Positions 18,350 through 26,584 of a stretch of 64,000 nt of DNA are shown here, one piece after another. The DNA lies in contig NZ_JAHQZR010000003.1 in NCBI RefSeq assembly GCF_019049105.1, forward strand, positions 62,001-126,000. The letters are read 5' to 3'. The translations under genes were made by a program, and so were the position numbers. The notes under the pieces are model-generated. The model was not told the origin of the DNA. It did no database searches and saw only the letters and a list, made by a program, of their open reading frames with translations. How positions within the stretch are numbered: the first letter of the stretch is position 1; the number at the start of each line of letters is the position of its first letter. Source of the stretch: Leucobacter chinensis (GTDB lineage: Bacteria; Actinomycetota; Actinomycetes; Actinomycetales; Microbacteriaceae).

Positions 18350-20104
18350 CTACGCACTGTCGGCGGTGACGTTCGGCGGTTCCGTCGTGGGGTGGGTGTA
18401 GTGCAGTGCGGTCTCGACGCTGATGCCGAAGAGGTCGCAGATGCGTCTAACGTCGCCGCCAGTCTGTTCGACTTCGTAGAGAATCCGGTCGGTACGAAGT
18501 GCTTGCGCGGTCACGCCGGCTTTCTTCCAGGGGAAGTTGCGTCCGGATGGTGAGAGCCTGGGCGCGGTCTGGATGGTGACGAGCAGGTAGGGGTTCTTCG
18601 TTTCCGGCCAGCGCGTGGCTCGGTGATTGAGCCACGCGGCGAGGCGGACGACGACGGGCCTCGCGAGCGGGATGAAGCGGCCATCGGGCATCCGCAGCCG
18701 TCCGTCGATGATGTCGGTGAGCTTGATGTGCTGCACTTGCGAAGTCATCAGGGCGTGGAAGGCGACGAGCGAGACGGCCAACGCGACCGCGGGGTCGGGA
18801 TTAGTGAGTGCGTCGCGGATCGCCGTGGGTTCCATCGGCAGCGGGAGGTTGCGCCGGGGTCCGCGCAACGGGATAGCTCTGGTCGGATCGGTGAAGATCT
18901 GCTTGCGGCCGCGCAGGATCGTGAACAGGCTGCGGAAGCCGAGCAACATCGTGTGGCGACGCGACGGGTCTTCGGGGAGCGCGGCGAGGATGTCTTCGGT
19001 GCTGATCCCAGCCAGACTGGTGCGCCCGTCTTCGACCCAGCGAGTGATCGCGGGGAGGATGCCATACATCTGGCCCTTGACGGTCATCAAGTCACGGGGC
19101 TGACGACGCGGCGGGGTCTTGGAACCGTCGACCATGATGTCGCGCCAGAGCTCGAGCTGGGATCGCATCGGCTCGGGCAGGGCGTGGGTCTTGCGTTCGA
19201 AGAGCTTGGTGAACGAGGGCACCCGGTCGTCGGTGAGGAGCCCGGCGTCTTGGAGGACTTCGATGGTGGAGCGGATGTTGCTGCCGTCGTCGTAGCTGCG
19301 CATCGCGAGGATGTCGGAGGCGCGGAAGCGCAGATTCGCGCCGGGGAACACGAGCTGCAGGACTTTCAGGGTGCGCCTGACCTGGTTGGTCTGTCGCTTG
19401 CTCCATGCGTACTCGCGGGCTCGGGCGTAGAGGAAGTGGTCGGTGCGGCTGGTGATGTCGCGCAGCCTGATCTCGTTCGAGCGCTGCCGGAGGCGTTCGG
19501 GGTCAGGGTCGATATGGAACAGCACCGGCTGGTGGCTGGCCGGTGCTGGCGGCGGGGTGTTGATGACCTTGAGCGCTTCGCGGATGCTCATCGCCATCGG
19601 CAGGTGGAGTTCTGCGGGCTGACGGGCGTCGTTCGTCGAGGCGAGGAAGAGCTGCTGGCCGTACTTGCGTGCCGCGTCGAGGTCGAGCGGTTCGCCGGGT
19701 CTCTGATGGTAGCGGGCGGTTTCCAGGCAGAGGCGGCAGTAGCCCTGCTCACCGATGGTGGCCTCGCGGTGGCAGGACACACACTCGCCCTGCGGGTAGT
19801 GCGTGAACCACCAGCGGCACTTCCAGCACCGCCAGTTGTGCCTGCGGTAGACGCCCCAGGCCAGGCAGTCGCGGCAGGAACCGATGAAGCCGGGGCTGCC
19901 AGGGTGACAGTGGGCGCAGAGGCCTTGGCTGTAATACTCGGCCGATCCGCACTTGCTACAGGCCGGCGGTGTGAACGGGCCGCCGGGGATGCAGTCGTAG
20001 CAGAAGTCGATTCGGGGTGTCAGCCACGCGGCCGGCTTCACCCCGCACGCGGTGCAGGGCAGCGGCGGACTCAGGGGTCCGTTCGGGCCGCGTGCCGGGC
20101 TCAT
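18350..20104 (-). CDS. Zinc-ribbon tyrosine-recombinase-like protein (third member of a recombinase trio)
   Basis: The protein has 584 residues. The first 135 contain about eight CxxC knuckles (CTACG, CYDC, CSKC, CAHC, CRDC, CWKC, CVSC, CRLC), that is several zinc ribbons likely to bind DNA. From about 200 onward the sequence looks like a degenerate phage-integrase fold, ending in GVTAQALRTDRIL and LHYTHP, which resemble box II and the Tyr region but lack a clean HxLR. It is coupled by a 4-base overlap to the HTH gene and, through it, to the integrase. Together they resemble TnpA/B/C-style trios (Tn554-like) that move resistance cargo. Confidence 0.65.
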   Translation of the reverse strand: MSPARGPNGPLSPPLPCTACGVKPAAWLTPRIDFCYDCIPGGPFTPPACSKCGSAEYYSQGLCAHCHPGSPGFIGSCRDCLAWGVYRRHNWRCWKCRWWFTHYPQGECVSCHREATIGEQGYCRLCLETARYHQRPGEPLDLDAARKYGQQLFLASTNDARQPAELHLPMAMSIREALKVINTPPPAPASHQPVLFHIDPDPERLRQRSNEIRLRDITSRTDHFLYARAREYAWSKRQTNQVRRTLKVLQLVFPGANLRFRASDILAMRSYDDGSNIRSTIEVLQDAGLLTDDRVPSFTKLFERKTHALPEPMRSQLELWRDIMVDGSKTPPRRQPRDLMTVKGQMYGILPAITRWVEDGRTSLAGISTEDILAALPEDPSRRHTMLLGFRSLFTILRGRKQIFTDPTRAIPLRGPRRNLPLPMEPTAIRDALTNPDPAVALAVSLVAFHALMTSQVQHIKLTDIIDGRLRMPDGRFIPLARPVVVRLAAWLNHRATRWPETKNPYLLVTIQTAPRLSPSGRNFPWKKAGVTAQALRTDRILYEVEQTGGDVRRICDLFGISVETALHYTHPTTEPPNVTADSA

Positions 20105-20430
20105 AGCGGCGGGGCGGGCCGATCGTTCTTCGGGCCGAACCGGGGCGTGACAATGCTCGTGTTCCCGTTAGCTTCTTCCCGTTCGCGGGTGCCGGGCTTG
20201 CGGGCGCGGACCTTCTCGGGTTCGGGTGCGAGGAGATCATTCGGCTCGCAGCCGAGGACAAGGCAGATGACGTCGAGGTCGTCCAGCCGGATCGTGGTCG
20301 GGATGCCTGTCCACAGCCCCGACATCTTGCCCTGGCTGATCTCTAGCCCGGCGTCGGCGAGCATCCGCCGTAGCTCCGTCGACTTCCAGATGCCGCGCTC
20401 GGCGGCCTGGACTCGCAGGTTCCATCTCAT
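20101..20430 (-). CDS. XRE-like helix-turn-helix protein of the recombinase trio
   Basis: The protein has 109 residues from ATG 20430. The N-terminal 65 residues form a Cro/C1-like HTH (KSTELRRMLADAGLEISQGK, then TIRLDDLDVICLVLGCEPND), followed by a basic, probably unstructured tail. It overlaps the integrase stop and the zinc-ribbon gene start by 4 bases each. It could regulate the trio or act as an accessory DNA-bending factor. An in-frame upstream extension to 20541 is integrase shadow. Confidence 0.75.
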   Translation of the reverse strand: MRWNLRVQAAERGIWKSTELRRMLADAGLEISQGKMSGLWTGIPTTIRLDDLDVICLVLGCEPNDLLAPEPEKVRARKPGTREREEANGNTSIVTPRFGPKNDRPAPPL

Positions 20431-21515
20431 CGCGTGGCCATCCCTTCGAATCGGTGTTCCAGCCGCTCGTTTGCCTGCATCCATGACTCCTCGACGTGCT
20501 CGCCCGGGACGTGGATGTACTGCGTCGTGGTCGAGAGCCACTGGTGCCCCAGCAGCTCTTGCAGCGCCTTCAGGTCCATGCCCGCCAGATACAGAGAAGA
20601 CGCGCAGTAGTGCCGGAGCACATGCGGCGTCATTCGCCCGTCGGCCCAGGCGGGCAGGAACCGCGCAGTGGCTCGGGCCAGGCCTCGTCGGAGCACATCA
20701 TCGCTGGCCCGCCAGGAATGGCCGAGTTCGTGATCGAACCGTTCCGACGGGATCATCGGGGCATCCGGGTTGTCCCAATCGGGTCCGAAGCGGTGTCGCA
20801 CATCGCCGAGCCACCAGTCGATGAGCTTGTCCGCGCCGTTGATCGCGGGCACCAGGCGCTGCTTCGACCCGCGTCCGCGAGACCCTTTCCCGAATCGGAC
20901 ATGCAGCTTGCCTAGCGTCCCGAGATCGGGCCGCCAGTCACGGAGGTCGAGCTTTGTGCTCTCGGTGATGCGCACCCCGACCCTGCGCCAGAGCGACGCA
21001 GCGAAGTAGTTCCGGGCGGCGGGTAGGTAGCGTCGCTCGTCTTGGAGTGAGGCCGCCCAGCCGCCGAACAGCCGCTCAATCTCCGCATCCGAGGGCGGCA
21101 CCCTGACCTTGCCCAGCGACGAGCCGGACTGCCGGTTGTACTCGTCGACGGGCTGCTCGATCACCCACTCGGTAAGCGCATGGATGTCGCCTTGATAGCG
21201 GGCGATAGCGAAGTCGTAGAACTGCGCGATCGCTCCCGCCTTGCCGGCTCTGGTCGTGACGGCCAGCCCTGCTCGACGTAGCCCGGCCAGGAAAGCGTCC
21301 GCGTCGGAAGGCCTGGCCTGCCAGAGTGGGGCGTTGAGGTGGTGACGGAACTCGAAGACGACCGCTCTGGACTGCGCAATGTACCCGTCGCTGAGTCCAG
21401 CGGCAGCCATCGCGAGGGCGTACTGGTCGATGATCTCCTGTTCGAAGTCCGCGGCATCTTCCTCGGACCGCCAACCCCTGGCAGTTCCGATGCTCCGCAC
21501 CGCGGCGAGTTTCAT
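20427..21515 (-). CDS. Tyrosine recombinase/integrase (first member of the trio)
   Basis: The protein has 362 residues. The N-terminal SAM-like core-binding domain (about 20-120) is followed by a catalytic domain with the first Arg in GVRITESTKLDL, the box II sequence TPHVLRHYCASSLYLAG (H, R) and the nucleophile region LGHQWLSTTTQYIHV (Tyr). All the canonical residues are present, so it should be active. It heads the trio upstream of the arsenic operon and is separate from the ICE integrase at 26585. Confidence 0.88.
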   Translation of the reverse strand: MKLAAVRSIGTARGWRSEEDAADFEQEIIDQYALAMAAAGLSDGYIAQSRAVVFEFRHHLNAPLWQARPSDADAFLAGLRRAGLAVTTRAGKAGAIAQFYDFAIARYQGDIHALTEWVIEQPVDEYNRQSGSSLGKVRVPPSDAEIERLFGGWAASLQDERRYLPAARNYFAASLWRRVGVRITESTKLDLRDWRPDLGTLGKLHVRFGKGSRGRGSKQRLVPAINGADKLIDWWLGDVRHRFGPDWDNPDAPMIPSERFDHELGHSWRASDDVLRRGLARATARFLPAWADGRMTPHVLRHYCASSLYLAGMDLKALQELLGHQWLSTTTQYIHVPGEHVEESWMQANERLEHRFEGMATR

Positions 21516-21527
21516 CGCCCCGCAGCT

Positions 21528-21600
21528 TCACGAATCATGACCATGCATCAAGAATATCGCAAAACCGTCCGACTTCATGATGGTTTGTCGGGATTCGTGA
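21528..21600. repeat. Dyad-rich recombination-site candidate beside the trio integrase
   Basis: The segment upstream of the trio integrase contains inverted copies TCACGAATC (21528-21536) and GATTCGTGA (21592-21600), and between them CCGAC/GTCGG (21569-21573, 21587-21591). Nested dyads of this type are common at tyrosine-recombinase crossover sites. The inner TTGTCGGG (21585-21592) matches 11100-11107 in inverse orientation. No function is demonstrated. Confidence 0.3.
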
Positions 21601-21772
21601 CAGTGATGGAGTTCCGTTCATTGGCTAGGAAGACGCACCTGGCAGGCATGAATCTCCGTCAGGAAGATGCGACTCTAGAGACATGATTGCACTTGTGTAC
21701 AGCACACTGACGGCTGAGAGCCGGCGCACCTGTGCTTCCCCAGCGAATCTTTCGCACAGATAGCCTAAGCAT

Positions 21773-22870
21773 GTGAACCCGATCGTTATTCTCGATACCA
21801 ATGCGCTGCACGGACGAAAACCACTTAGCAACGCGAACAGCAGGCTCGTCCAGGCACTCTCGGGCTCCGGGCAGATCAGGCTGGCGATCCCTGATGTTGT
21901 AATTCATGAGCTATCACGGCATTGGACCGAACAAGTCGAAGAAGACTCAGAGCGAATTCGGGTAGCCCAGAAGGCGTTGAACGAGACGCTGGGAGAGCTT
22001 GAAGTCAAATCCCTCGAATTCAAACTCCCAAAGCTGGATCGCGCATATGTTTATGACTACACCAAGCAGTGGTTGGTCAAGAAGAGGGTGGAAATTCTCA
22101 AAACAACCGATATTCCCGTTGAGCATCTGCTGACTAAGGATCTGGACTCTGCTAAGCCGTTCGATCGTGAGGGCAAAGGGTTCAGGGATGCCTTAATTTG
22201 GGACTCCATTCGTGTGTTTTTCAATAACCTCACCGATCCGAAGGCGTTGGTTCTGTTTGTCACGAACAACCACAGAGACTTCTGTGAGAGGAAGGGTGGA
22301 AAGCTACATCCAGACTTGGCCAGTGAGCTTGATCCTGGTCGCGAGATCACTGTCATCCCTACGCTTCACGACTTACTCCAACATCCTGCAGTTCAACTAC
22401 TTGCGGATACACATCGGGAGTTTGAGTCTCAGCTGAGACAAGATCGGCTTGAAGACCTCATCGACATGGCCATTAGCGAGATGCATGGTCGCGCTGTCGA
22501 AGACCTGACCAGCGTCTACATCGGCTCAGGAATGTTCGAATCCCCTGTGAGCACTGGGCTAGTTGAAGCAACATTCGATGAAATTCTGCCTGACCCAGGA
22601 ACGATCGAGTTCGACATAATCAGGGACGCTGAAGAAGTCACCATTCGAGTGACATTTGAAGCAGACTGCAGCTACGACGGATTCATCGACAAAGTTGAGT
22701 ACTTTACCGATGACGGCGACGGATACACCCTATTCGAAGACTGGAATGATCACATGTTTCGGGTGGGTGCCACGGGGAGAGTGCGTTTCACCTTAAGCGG
22801 CACCGTGCTTGGAACGAAACTTGATGATCTCATACTCACACTAGATGAGGCCGAAGATTCATTTCGTTAG
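21773..22870 (+). CDS. PIN-domain ribonuclease-like protein
   Basis: The protein has 365 residues from a GTG at 21773. The first half is a PIN fold (DUF4935-like): IVILDTNAL (Asp8) near the start, then a long helical part, GFRDALIWDSI (acidic site, about 139-149), and FVTNNHRDFC, as in metal-dependent RNases. The second half (about 220-365) is an unrelated beta-rich acidic domain. It is AT-richer than its neighbours and lies between the metal-resistance unit and the continuation of the conjugation operon, so it is probably separate cargo. There is no antitoxin gene beside it, so it is not a simple VapBC pair. Confidence 0.7.
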   Translation: MNPIVILDTNALHGRKPLSNANSRLVQALSGSGQIRLAIPDVVIHELSRHWTEQVEEDSERIRVAQKALNETLGELEVKSLEFKLPKLDRAYVYDYTKQWLVKKRVEILKTTDIPVEHLLTKDLDSAKPFDREGKGFRDALIWDSIRVFFNNLTDPKALVLFVTNNHRDFCERKGGKLHPDLASELDPGREITVIPTLHDLLQHPAVQLLADTHREFESQLRQDRLEDLIDMAISEMHGRAVEDLTSVYIGSGMFESPVSTGLVEATFDEILPDPGTIEFDIIRDAEEVTIRVTFEADCSYDGFIDKVEYFTDDGDGYTLFEDWNDHMFRVGATGRVRFTLSGTVLGTKLDDLILTLDEAEDSFR

Positions 22871-22967
22871 AACTAACACAAAGCTTCAGGCTGCACTGAA
22901 CGGGTGGCGGATACCTTCATTGGGCAATCAGTAGTTGCTCCTGGAGTGCAGTGAGTACCTCCGCTGC

Positions 22968-23513
22968 ATGAGCACTTATCTTCATGATCCACCCTCCCTT
23001 TTGTCACCGCTAGTTGATCTGCCTCTGGCTGTTGTAGCTGTGGGGGAAATGGGTATGGTCAGCGCCACCCTTGACGGCATCGACGTCCCGCCCCCGATCC
23101 ATGCCGAGCATTGGAGTAGAGCACAGTTCGGCGAACTGCTCGACGCGCTCACACAACAGCGCAGTCGCACGATACGTCTAGAGGTGCGGGAAAGCGACGG
23201 AAGCGTTTTCACTGAGATCATTCACGCGAAGCGCGGCAACCCCGAGACAGCCGACATGACGACACCGCCAGCACCAGAACCAGATTCTCGTCGGGCACGA
23301 CGAGGCCGACATCAACGACTCATCGAGATCACCGGTGGCGGATTCATTCAGGGAGAGGATGTTCTTGTCGCGATCCCAGTGAGCACGGCAGAGGGTGATA
23401 ATTCTGGAGTCGCACGAGCAGTGATCGACCTCGACCAGCTCACAAGCCAAGTACGCGAAGTGGCACTCATTGGGTATGTGTCAGGTCGCATCGTGACTGA
23501 GCGGCTTCCATGA
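22968..23513 (+). CDS. Conjugation-operon protein of unknown function upstream of virD4
   Basis: The protein has 181 residues from ATG 22968 (a TTG at 22935 extends the frame). It contains a mixed alpha/beta N-terminal part, a Pro/Arg-rich hinge (about 95-120) and a C-terminal part with VAIPVSTAEGD. There is no TM helix or known motif. It overlaps the VirD4 gene by 4 bases, so the two are co-translated. Because the arsenic unit separates it from virB4, it probably followed virB4 in the ancestral operon. Confidence 0.6.
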   Translation: MSTYLHDPPSLLSPLVDLPLAVVAVGEMGMVSATLDGIDVPPPIHAEHWSRAQFGELLDALTQQRSRTIRLEVRESDGSVFTEIIHAKRGNPETADMTTPPAPEPDSRRARRGRHQRLIEITGGGFIQGEDVLVAIPVSTAEGDNSGVARAVIDLDQLTSQVREVALIGYVSGRIVTERLP

Positions 23514-25294
23514 GTACTCGAGGGCGGCAGTCTGGTTCATTCGGAGACGAGATGACCAACATTCTGATCGCGGTGCTCATTGGGACCTTCGGGCTCACTC
23601 TCGTGCTCCGCGCTGCCGGTTCAGTCGCAGCATTTCTCACAGGAGTGAGTCAACCCGGTGAGGGTATTGCGGGAGGCGTCGGGGTTCTGTTTGATCCGAC
23701 GCACCCGGGTCGAGCGCTCGGCAGCGACGAGTTGAGTCCATTCGTGTACTGGATGGTTGTGGGCGTGATGCTCGCCATTCTCGTCGTGGTACTCATGTGG
23801 GCCTGGACTCGTTGGAGACGGCACTCACGCAAGGTCGATATGGATCCGCGAAGGCTCCCTGGGACAGCCACCGCATATGAGGTGCAGGCCACCGCATCGT
23901 CCCGCGCGCTGCTGCGCAGAGCAGCTACTCTCCGGCCATCGCTTGAGCGGCCATGCCCTTCTGACGTTGGGTACCGACTCGGGCAGTCCCGCGGAAAGGG
24001 CGTTTGGGCGAGCGTCGAAGATTCGATTCTGCTCATCGGTCCACCTCGCTCAGGCAAGGGCCTGCACATCGTGATTCCGGCGATCCTCGACGCGCCAGGC
24101 GCGGTCGTGACGACCTCCACCCGTCCCGACAATCTGACTGCGACGCTTCGGGCACGAATGCGATCGGGCCCCGTGATGGTGTTCGACCCGCAACATCTGG
24201 CGGAAGGCGTGCCTGCGGGGTTGCGATGGTCTCCGATTCGAGGGTGCGAGGATCCGCTCACGGCAATGATTCGCGCAGCCGGGCTTGCTGCTGCCACTGG
24301 GCTCGCCGACGGTGGCGTCGACGGTGGTGGATTCTGGGAAGGTAAGACACGCGTCGCACTGCAAGCGATGTTGCATGCCGCGGCACTTGATAACCGCACA
24401 CCCGCCGAACTTTTCCGGTGGACACTCGACCCATCAGCCGCTGCCGACGCTGTCGCGATCTTGAATGCTTCACCGCGGGCGGCAACTGGTTGGTCCGAGG
24501 GCCTGGAAGCAATGATCGAGACCGATCCACGCACCAGAGATTCGATCTGGCAGGGCGTCTCACTGGCTCTCGCCGCTCTCGCCGATCCTCGCGTGCTCGA
24601 TGCGGTGAGTCCCGGCCCAGATGAAGCATTCGACCCTGAAGCTTTCATCCGCGAGAAGGGCACCCTCTATTTGCTAGCAACCGGTGCGGGCGCAGGGAAC
24701 AGTGCTGCGCTCGTTGCCGCGTTCGTTGAGGACCTCGTTGAAACTGCCCGTCGAATGGCAGCACGATCGGCCGGGGCGCGACTTGATCCGCCGTTGCTGC
24801 TCGCGCTCGATGAGATCGGAAACCTTGCGCCTCTGCCATCGCTTCCCACGCTCATGGCGGAGGGCGGCGGTACTGGAATCACAACGATGCCTGTAATGCA
24901 GTCTCTTGCTCAGGCCCGAGACAAATGGAGCGAGGATCAAGCCGCTGCAATCTGGGATTCGAGCATCGCGAAGATTATTCTCGGTGGTGCATCGAACTCG
25001 CGCGACTTGCAAGACCTCTCGACCTTGATCGGTGAACGCGACGAGTTCACCGACTCCGTCACGCTCGGTGACTACGGCTCACGAAGCAGTCAGCGCTCAG
25101 TGCGCCGGGTGCCGATCATGCCGCCCGATCGCATCCGTACGATGCCGTTCGGCACAGGTGTCCTGCTGCTGCGCTCAGCTCCGCCGATCATCGTCGATCT
25201 GCTGCCATGGCCGAAGCGCTCTGACGCTGCCTCTCTCAAGCACGAACGCAGTGAGATCGAAACGCTGCTCGAAAACCGACCCATCTGCGAGTGA
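23510..25294 (+). CDS. VirD4/TraG-type coupling protein
   Basis: The protein has 594 residues with two N-terminal TM segments (ILIAVLIGTFGLTLVLRAAG and VYWMVVGVMLAILVVVLMW). The ATPase part has Walker A LLIGPPRSGKGLHIV (about 174-188) and Walker B LLLALDEIGNLAPLPSLP (about 425-442), both typical of type IV coupling proteins. It brings the relaxase-DNA complex to the secretion channel. Its start overlaps the preceding stop. The relaxase it would serve is not in the window. Confidence 0.9.
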   Translation: MSTRGRQSGSFGDEMTNILIAVLIGTFGLTLVLRAAGSVAAFLTGVSQPGEGIAGGVGVLFDPTHPGRALGSDELSPFVYWMVVGVMLAILVVVLMWAWTRWRRHSRKVDMDPRRLPGTATAYEVQATASSRALLRRAATLRPSLERPCPSDVGYRLGQSRGKGVWASVEDSILLIGPPRSGKGLHIVIPAILDAPGAVVTTSTRPDNLTATLRARMRSGPVMVFDPQHLAEGVPAGLRWSPIRGCEDPLTAMIRAAGLAAATGLADGGVDGGGFWEGKTRVALQAMLHAAALDNRTPAELFRWTLDPSAAADAVAILNASPRAATGWSEGLEAMIETDPRTRDSIWQGVSLALAALADPRVLDAVSPGPDEAFDPEAFIREKGTLYLLATGAGAGNSAALVAAFVEDLVETARRMAARSAGARLDPPLLLALDEIGNLAPLPSLPTLMAEGGGTGITTMPVMQSLAQARDKWSEDQAAAIWDSSIAKIILGGASNSRDLQDLSTLIGERDEFTDSVTLGDYGSRSSQRSVRRVPIMPPDRIRTMPFGTGVLLLRSAPPIIVDLLPWPKRSDAASLKHERSEIETLLENRPICE

Positions 25295-25380
25295 CGAGCT
25301 ACCGAGCTGGTTGCGCCTACGCACCTTCCTGATACGAGCGGCTGACGTGGCCGCTCCCAATCAGGCAGGAGGACGGTCCC

Positions 25381-25836
25381 ATGACCATCCGCACACAGCA
25401 GTCGATCTCAGGATTCATCGCCAGCGACCCTCAACTCACTCAGACGGACCGCGGCGACGCACGGTTCTACGCCCGCTTCGGCCAAGAGAACTTTCGCCGC
25501 GAAGACGATGGCACGTTTACGAAGCTCGAAACAACCTTCCACAACCTAGTGATGTATCGCGCCACCGCAGAGCGCGCGTACGAGCGCTTCACGAAGGGCG
25601 ACAGCTTCGTCGCCGAAGGCTACTTGCACGAGTACAGCTACGAGCGCGACGGTCAAGCCACAGACGGCGTGGAGTTTGTCGCCAAAAAGATCGGTCACGA
25701 CACCGCTCGTACCCAGTACAGCGTGGAACGAAGCCAACGCGCCACATCTCACGATGAACCGGCCCGCGGTCAGAGCCGTGCATTCGAAACCCCTCAGAAG
25801 CGACCGAGCACTGACGCTCCGACACTCGGTCGCTGA
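25381..25836 (+). CDS. ssb: Single-stranded DNA-binding protein
   Basis: The protein has 151 residues with an N-terminal OB fold (about 1-110: ARFYARFGQENF, ETTFHNLVMYRATAERAYERF, GDSFVAEGYLHEYSY) and a polar C-terminal tail. It is shorter and more divergent than a housekeeping SSB and lacks the acidic DDDIPF-like tip, as usual for element-encoded copies. GGAGGA precedes the ATG. It is probably used to protect transferred single strands. Confidence 0.85.
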   Translation: MTIRTQQSISGFIASDPQLTQTDRGDARFYARFGQENFRREDDGTFTKLETTFHNLVMYRATAERAYERFTKGDSFVAEGYLHEYSYERDGQATDGVEFVAKKIGHDTARTQYSVERSQRATSHDEPARGQSRAFETPQKRPSTDAPTLGR

Positions 25837-25854
25837 AACGGCAGGAGCGCAACG

Positions 25855-26427
25855 ATGACTAACAACAATCGCACTGACGAAGTATTCGACGATATGCCCG
25901 AACCAAGCTTCAGGCCTGAAGACGAGACCGCACCGCCGCGCCCGATCAACTGGAACCTGCTCACCTCCCACGACCTTGAGCAAGAGCTGCTCGCACTCAA
26001 CCGGTGGGTGAACTGGCTCAGGTTGGAATATGGGCTTCCGGCGTCAGAAGTGCCACCGCTCTGGCACCGCCACCCAGAGCTTCTCTGGGAGCTGTCGGCG
26101 CTGCACCTACACTGGCTCAGCGCTTACGATGCGGAACAAGACGGCTCAGCCCCGTTAGGCTGGCATCGAGACTTTGCAGATGCTCGCAGCCGACTTCGTG
26201 ATTGGGTTGCCGCCAGCGGCACTCGACGAGACCGCGATCGACCCACCAGGCAGACACCCTGGCCAGGCGAACCACATGCTCAGGAGGTCGTGGAACAGGT
26301 CATCCACGATCGCGAAGCCGACTTCATCGAGTTCGTGCTCGAACAGGTGCAGGCCCGCGAAGCTGCTGAAGACGCGTTCTACGCCAACATCGACTTCGAA
26401 ACTGGGGAAATCGGTTCCGGTACCTGA
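25855..26427 (+). CDS. DUF4913-like protein
   Basis: The protein has 190 residues. A central block with WVNWLRLEYGLPASEVPPLW, HPELLWELSALHLHWL and AYDAEQ matches the Trp-rich pattern of DUF4913 proteins, which occur in actinobacterial conjugative elements next to ssb. The remainder is acidic and charged. The function is unknown. It is the last + strand gene of the operon, 18 bases after ssb, and is followed by a hairpin. Confidence 0.65.
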   Translation: MTNNNRTDEVFDDMPEPSFRPEDETAPPRPINWNLLTSHDLEQELLALNRWVNWLRLEYGLPASEVPPLWHRHPELLWELSALHLHWLSAYDAEQDGSAPLGWHRDFADARSRLRDWVAASGTRRDRDRPTRQTPWPGEPHAQEVVEQVIHDREADFIEFVLEQVQAREAAEDAFYANIDFETGEIGSGT

Positions 26428-26459
26428 TTGCACGACATCGCATCAGAGGTATTCATTAT

Positions 26460-26505
26460 GCGGCCCTCAGCGCAAGCTCAAATCTTCGATTGTGCTGAGG
26501 GCCGC
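26460..26505. terminator. Hairpin after the conjugation operon
   Basis: GCGGCCCTCAGC (26460-26471) pairs with GCTGAGGGCCGC (26494-26505), extendable to 14 of 15 bases. It lies 33 bases after the DUF4913-like stop and between convergent genes. There is no U-tract, so termination may be Rho-dependent or weak. Confidence 0.55.
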
Positions 26506-26584
26506 GCTGTGTTCGCGGGTATCCGTGCTCGCCGAGAGGTCGGCGGCAATAACCGCTCAACGAGGGGTGTAGACAGAACCTGTT

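Noticed and set aside
18623-20824. 733-codon + strand frame
   Set aside because: Shadow of the zinc-ribbon recombinase and HTH genes on the opposite strand; low-complexity Arg/Gly/Ala content.
23510-25294. Relaxase function for this ICE within the window
   Set aside because: The VirD4 and other genes show no relaxase motif (no HUH or MobF-like Tyr pattern); the relaxase must lie outside.
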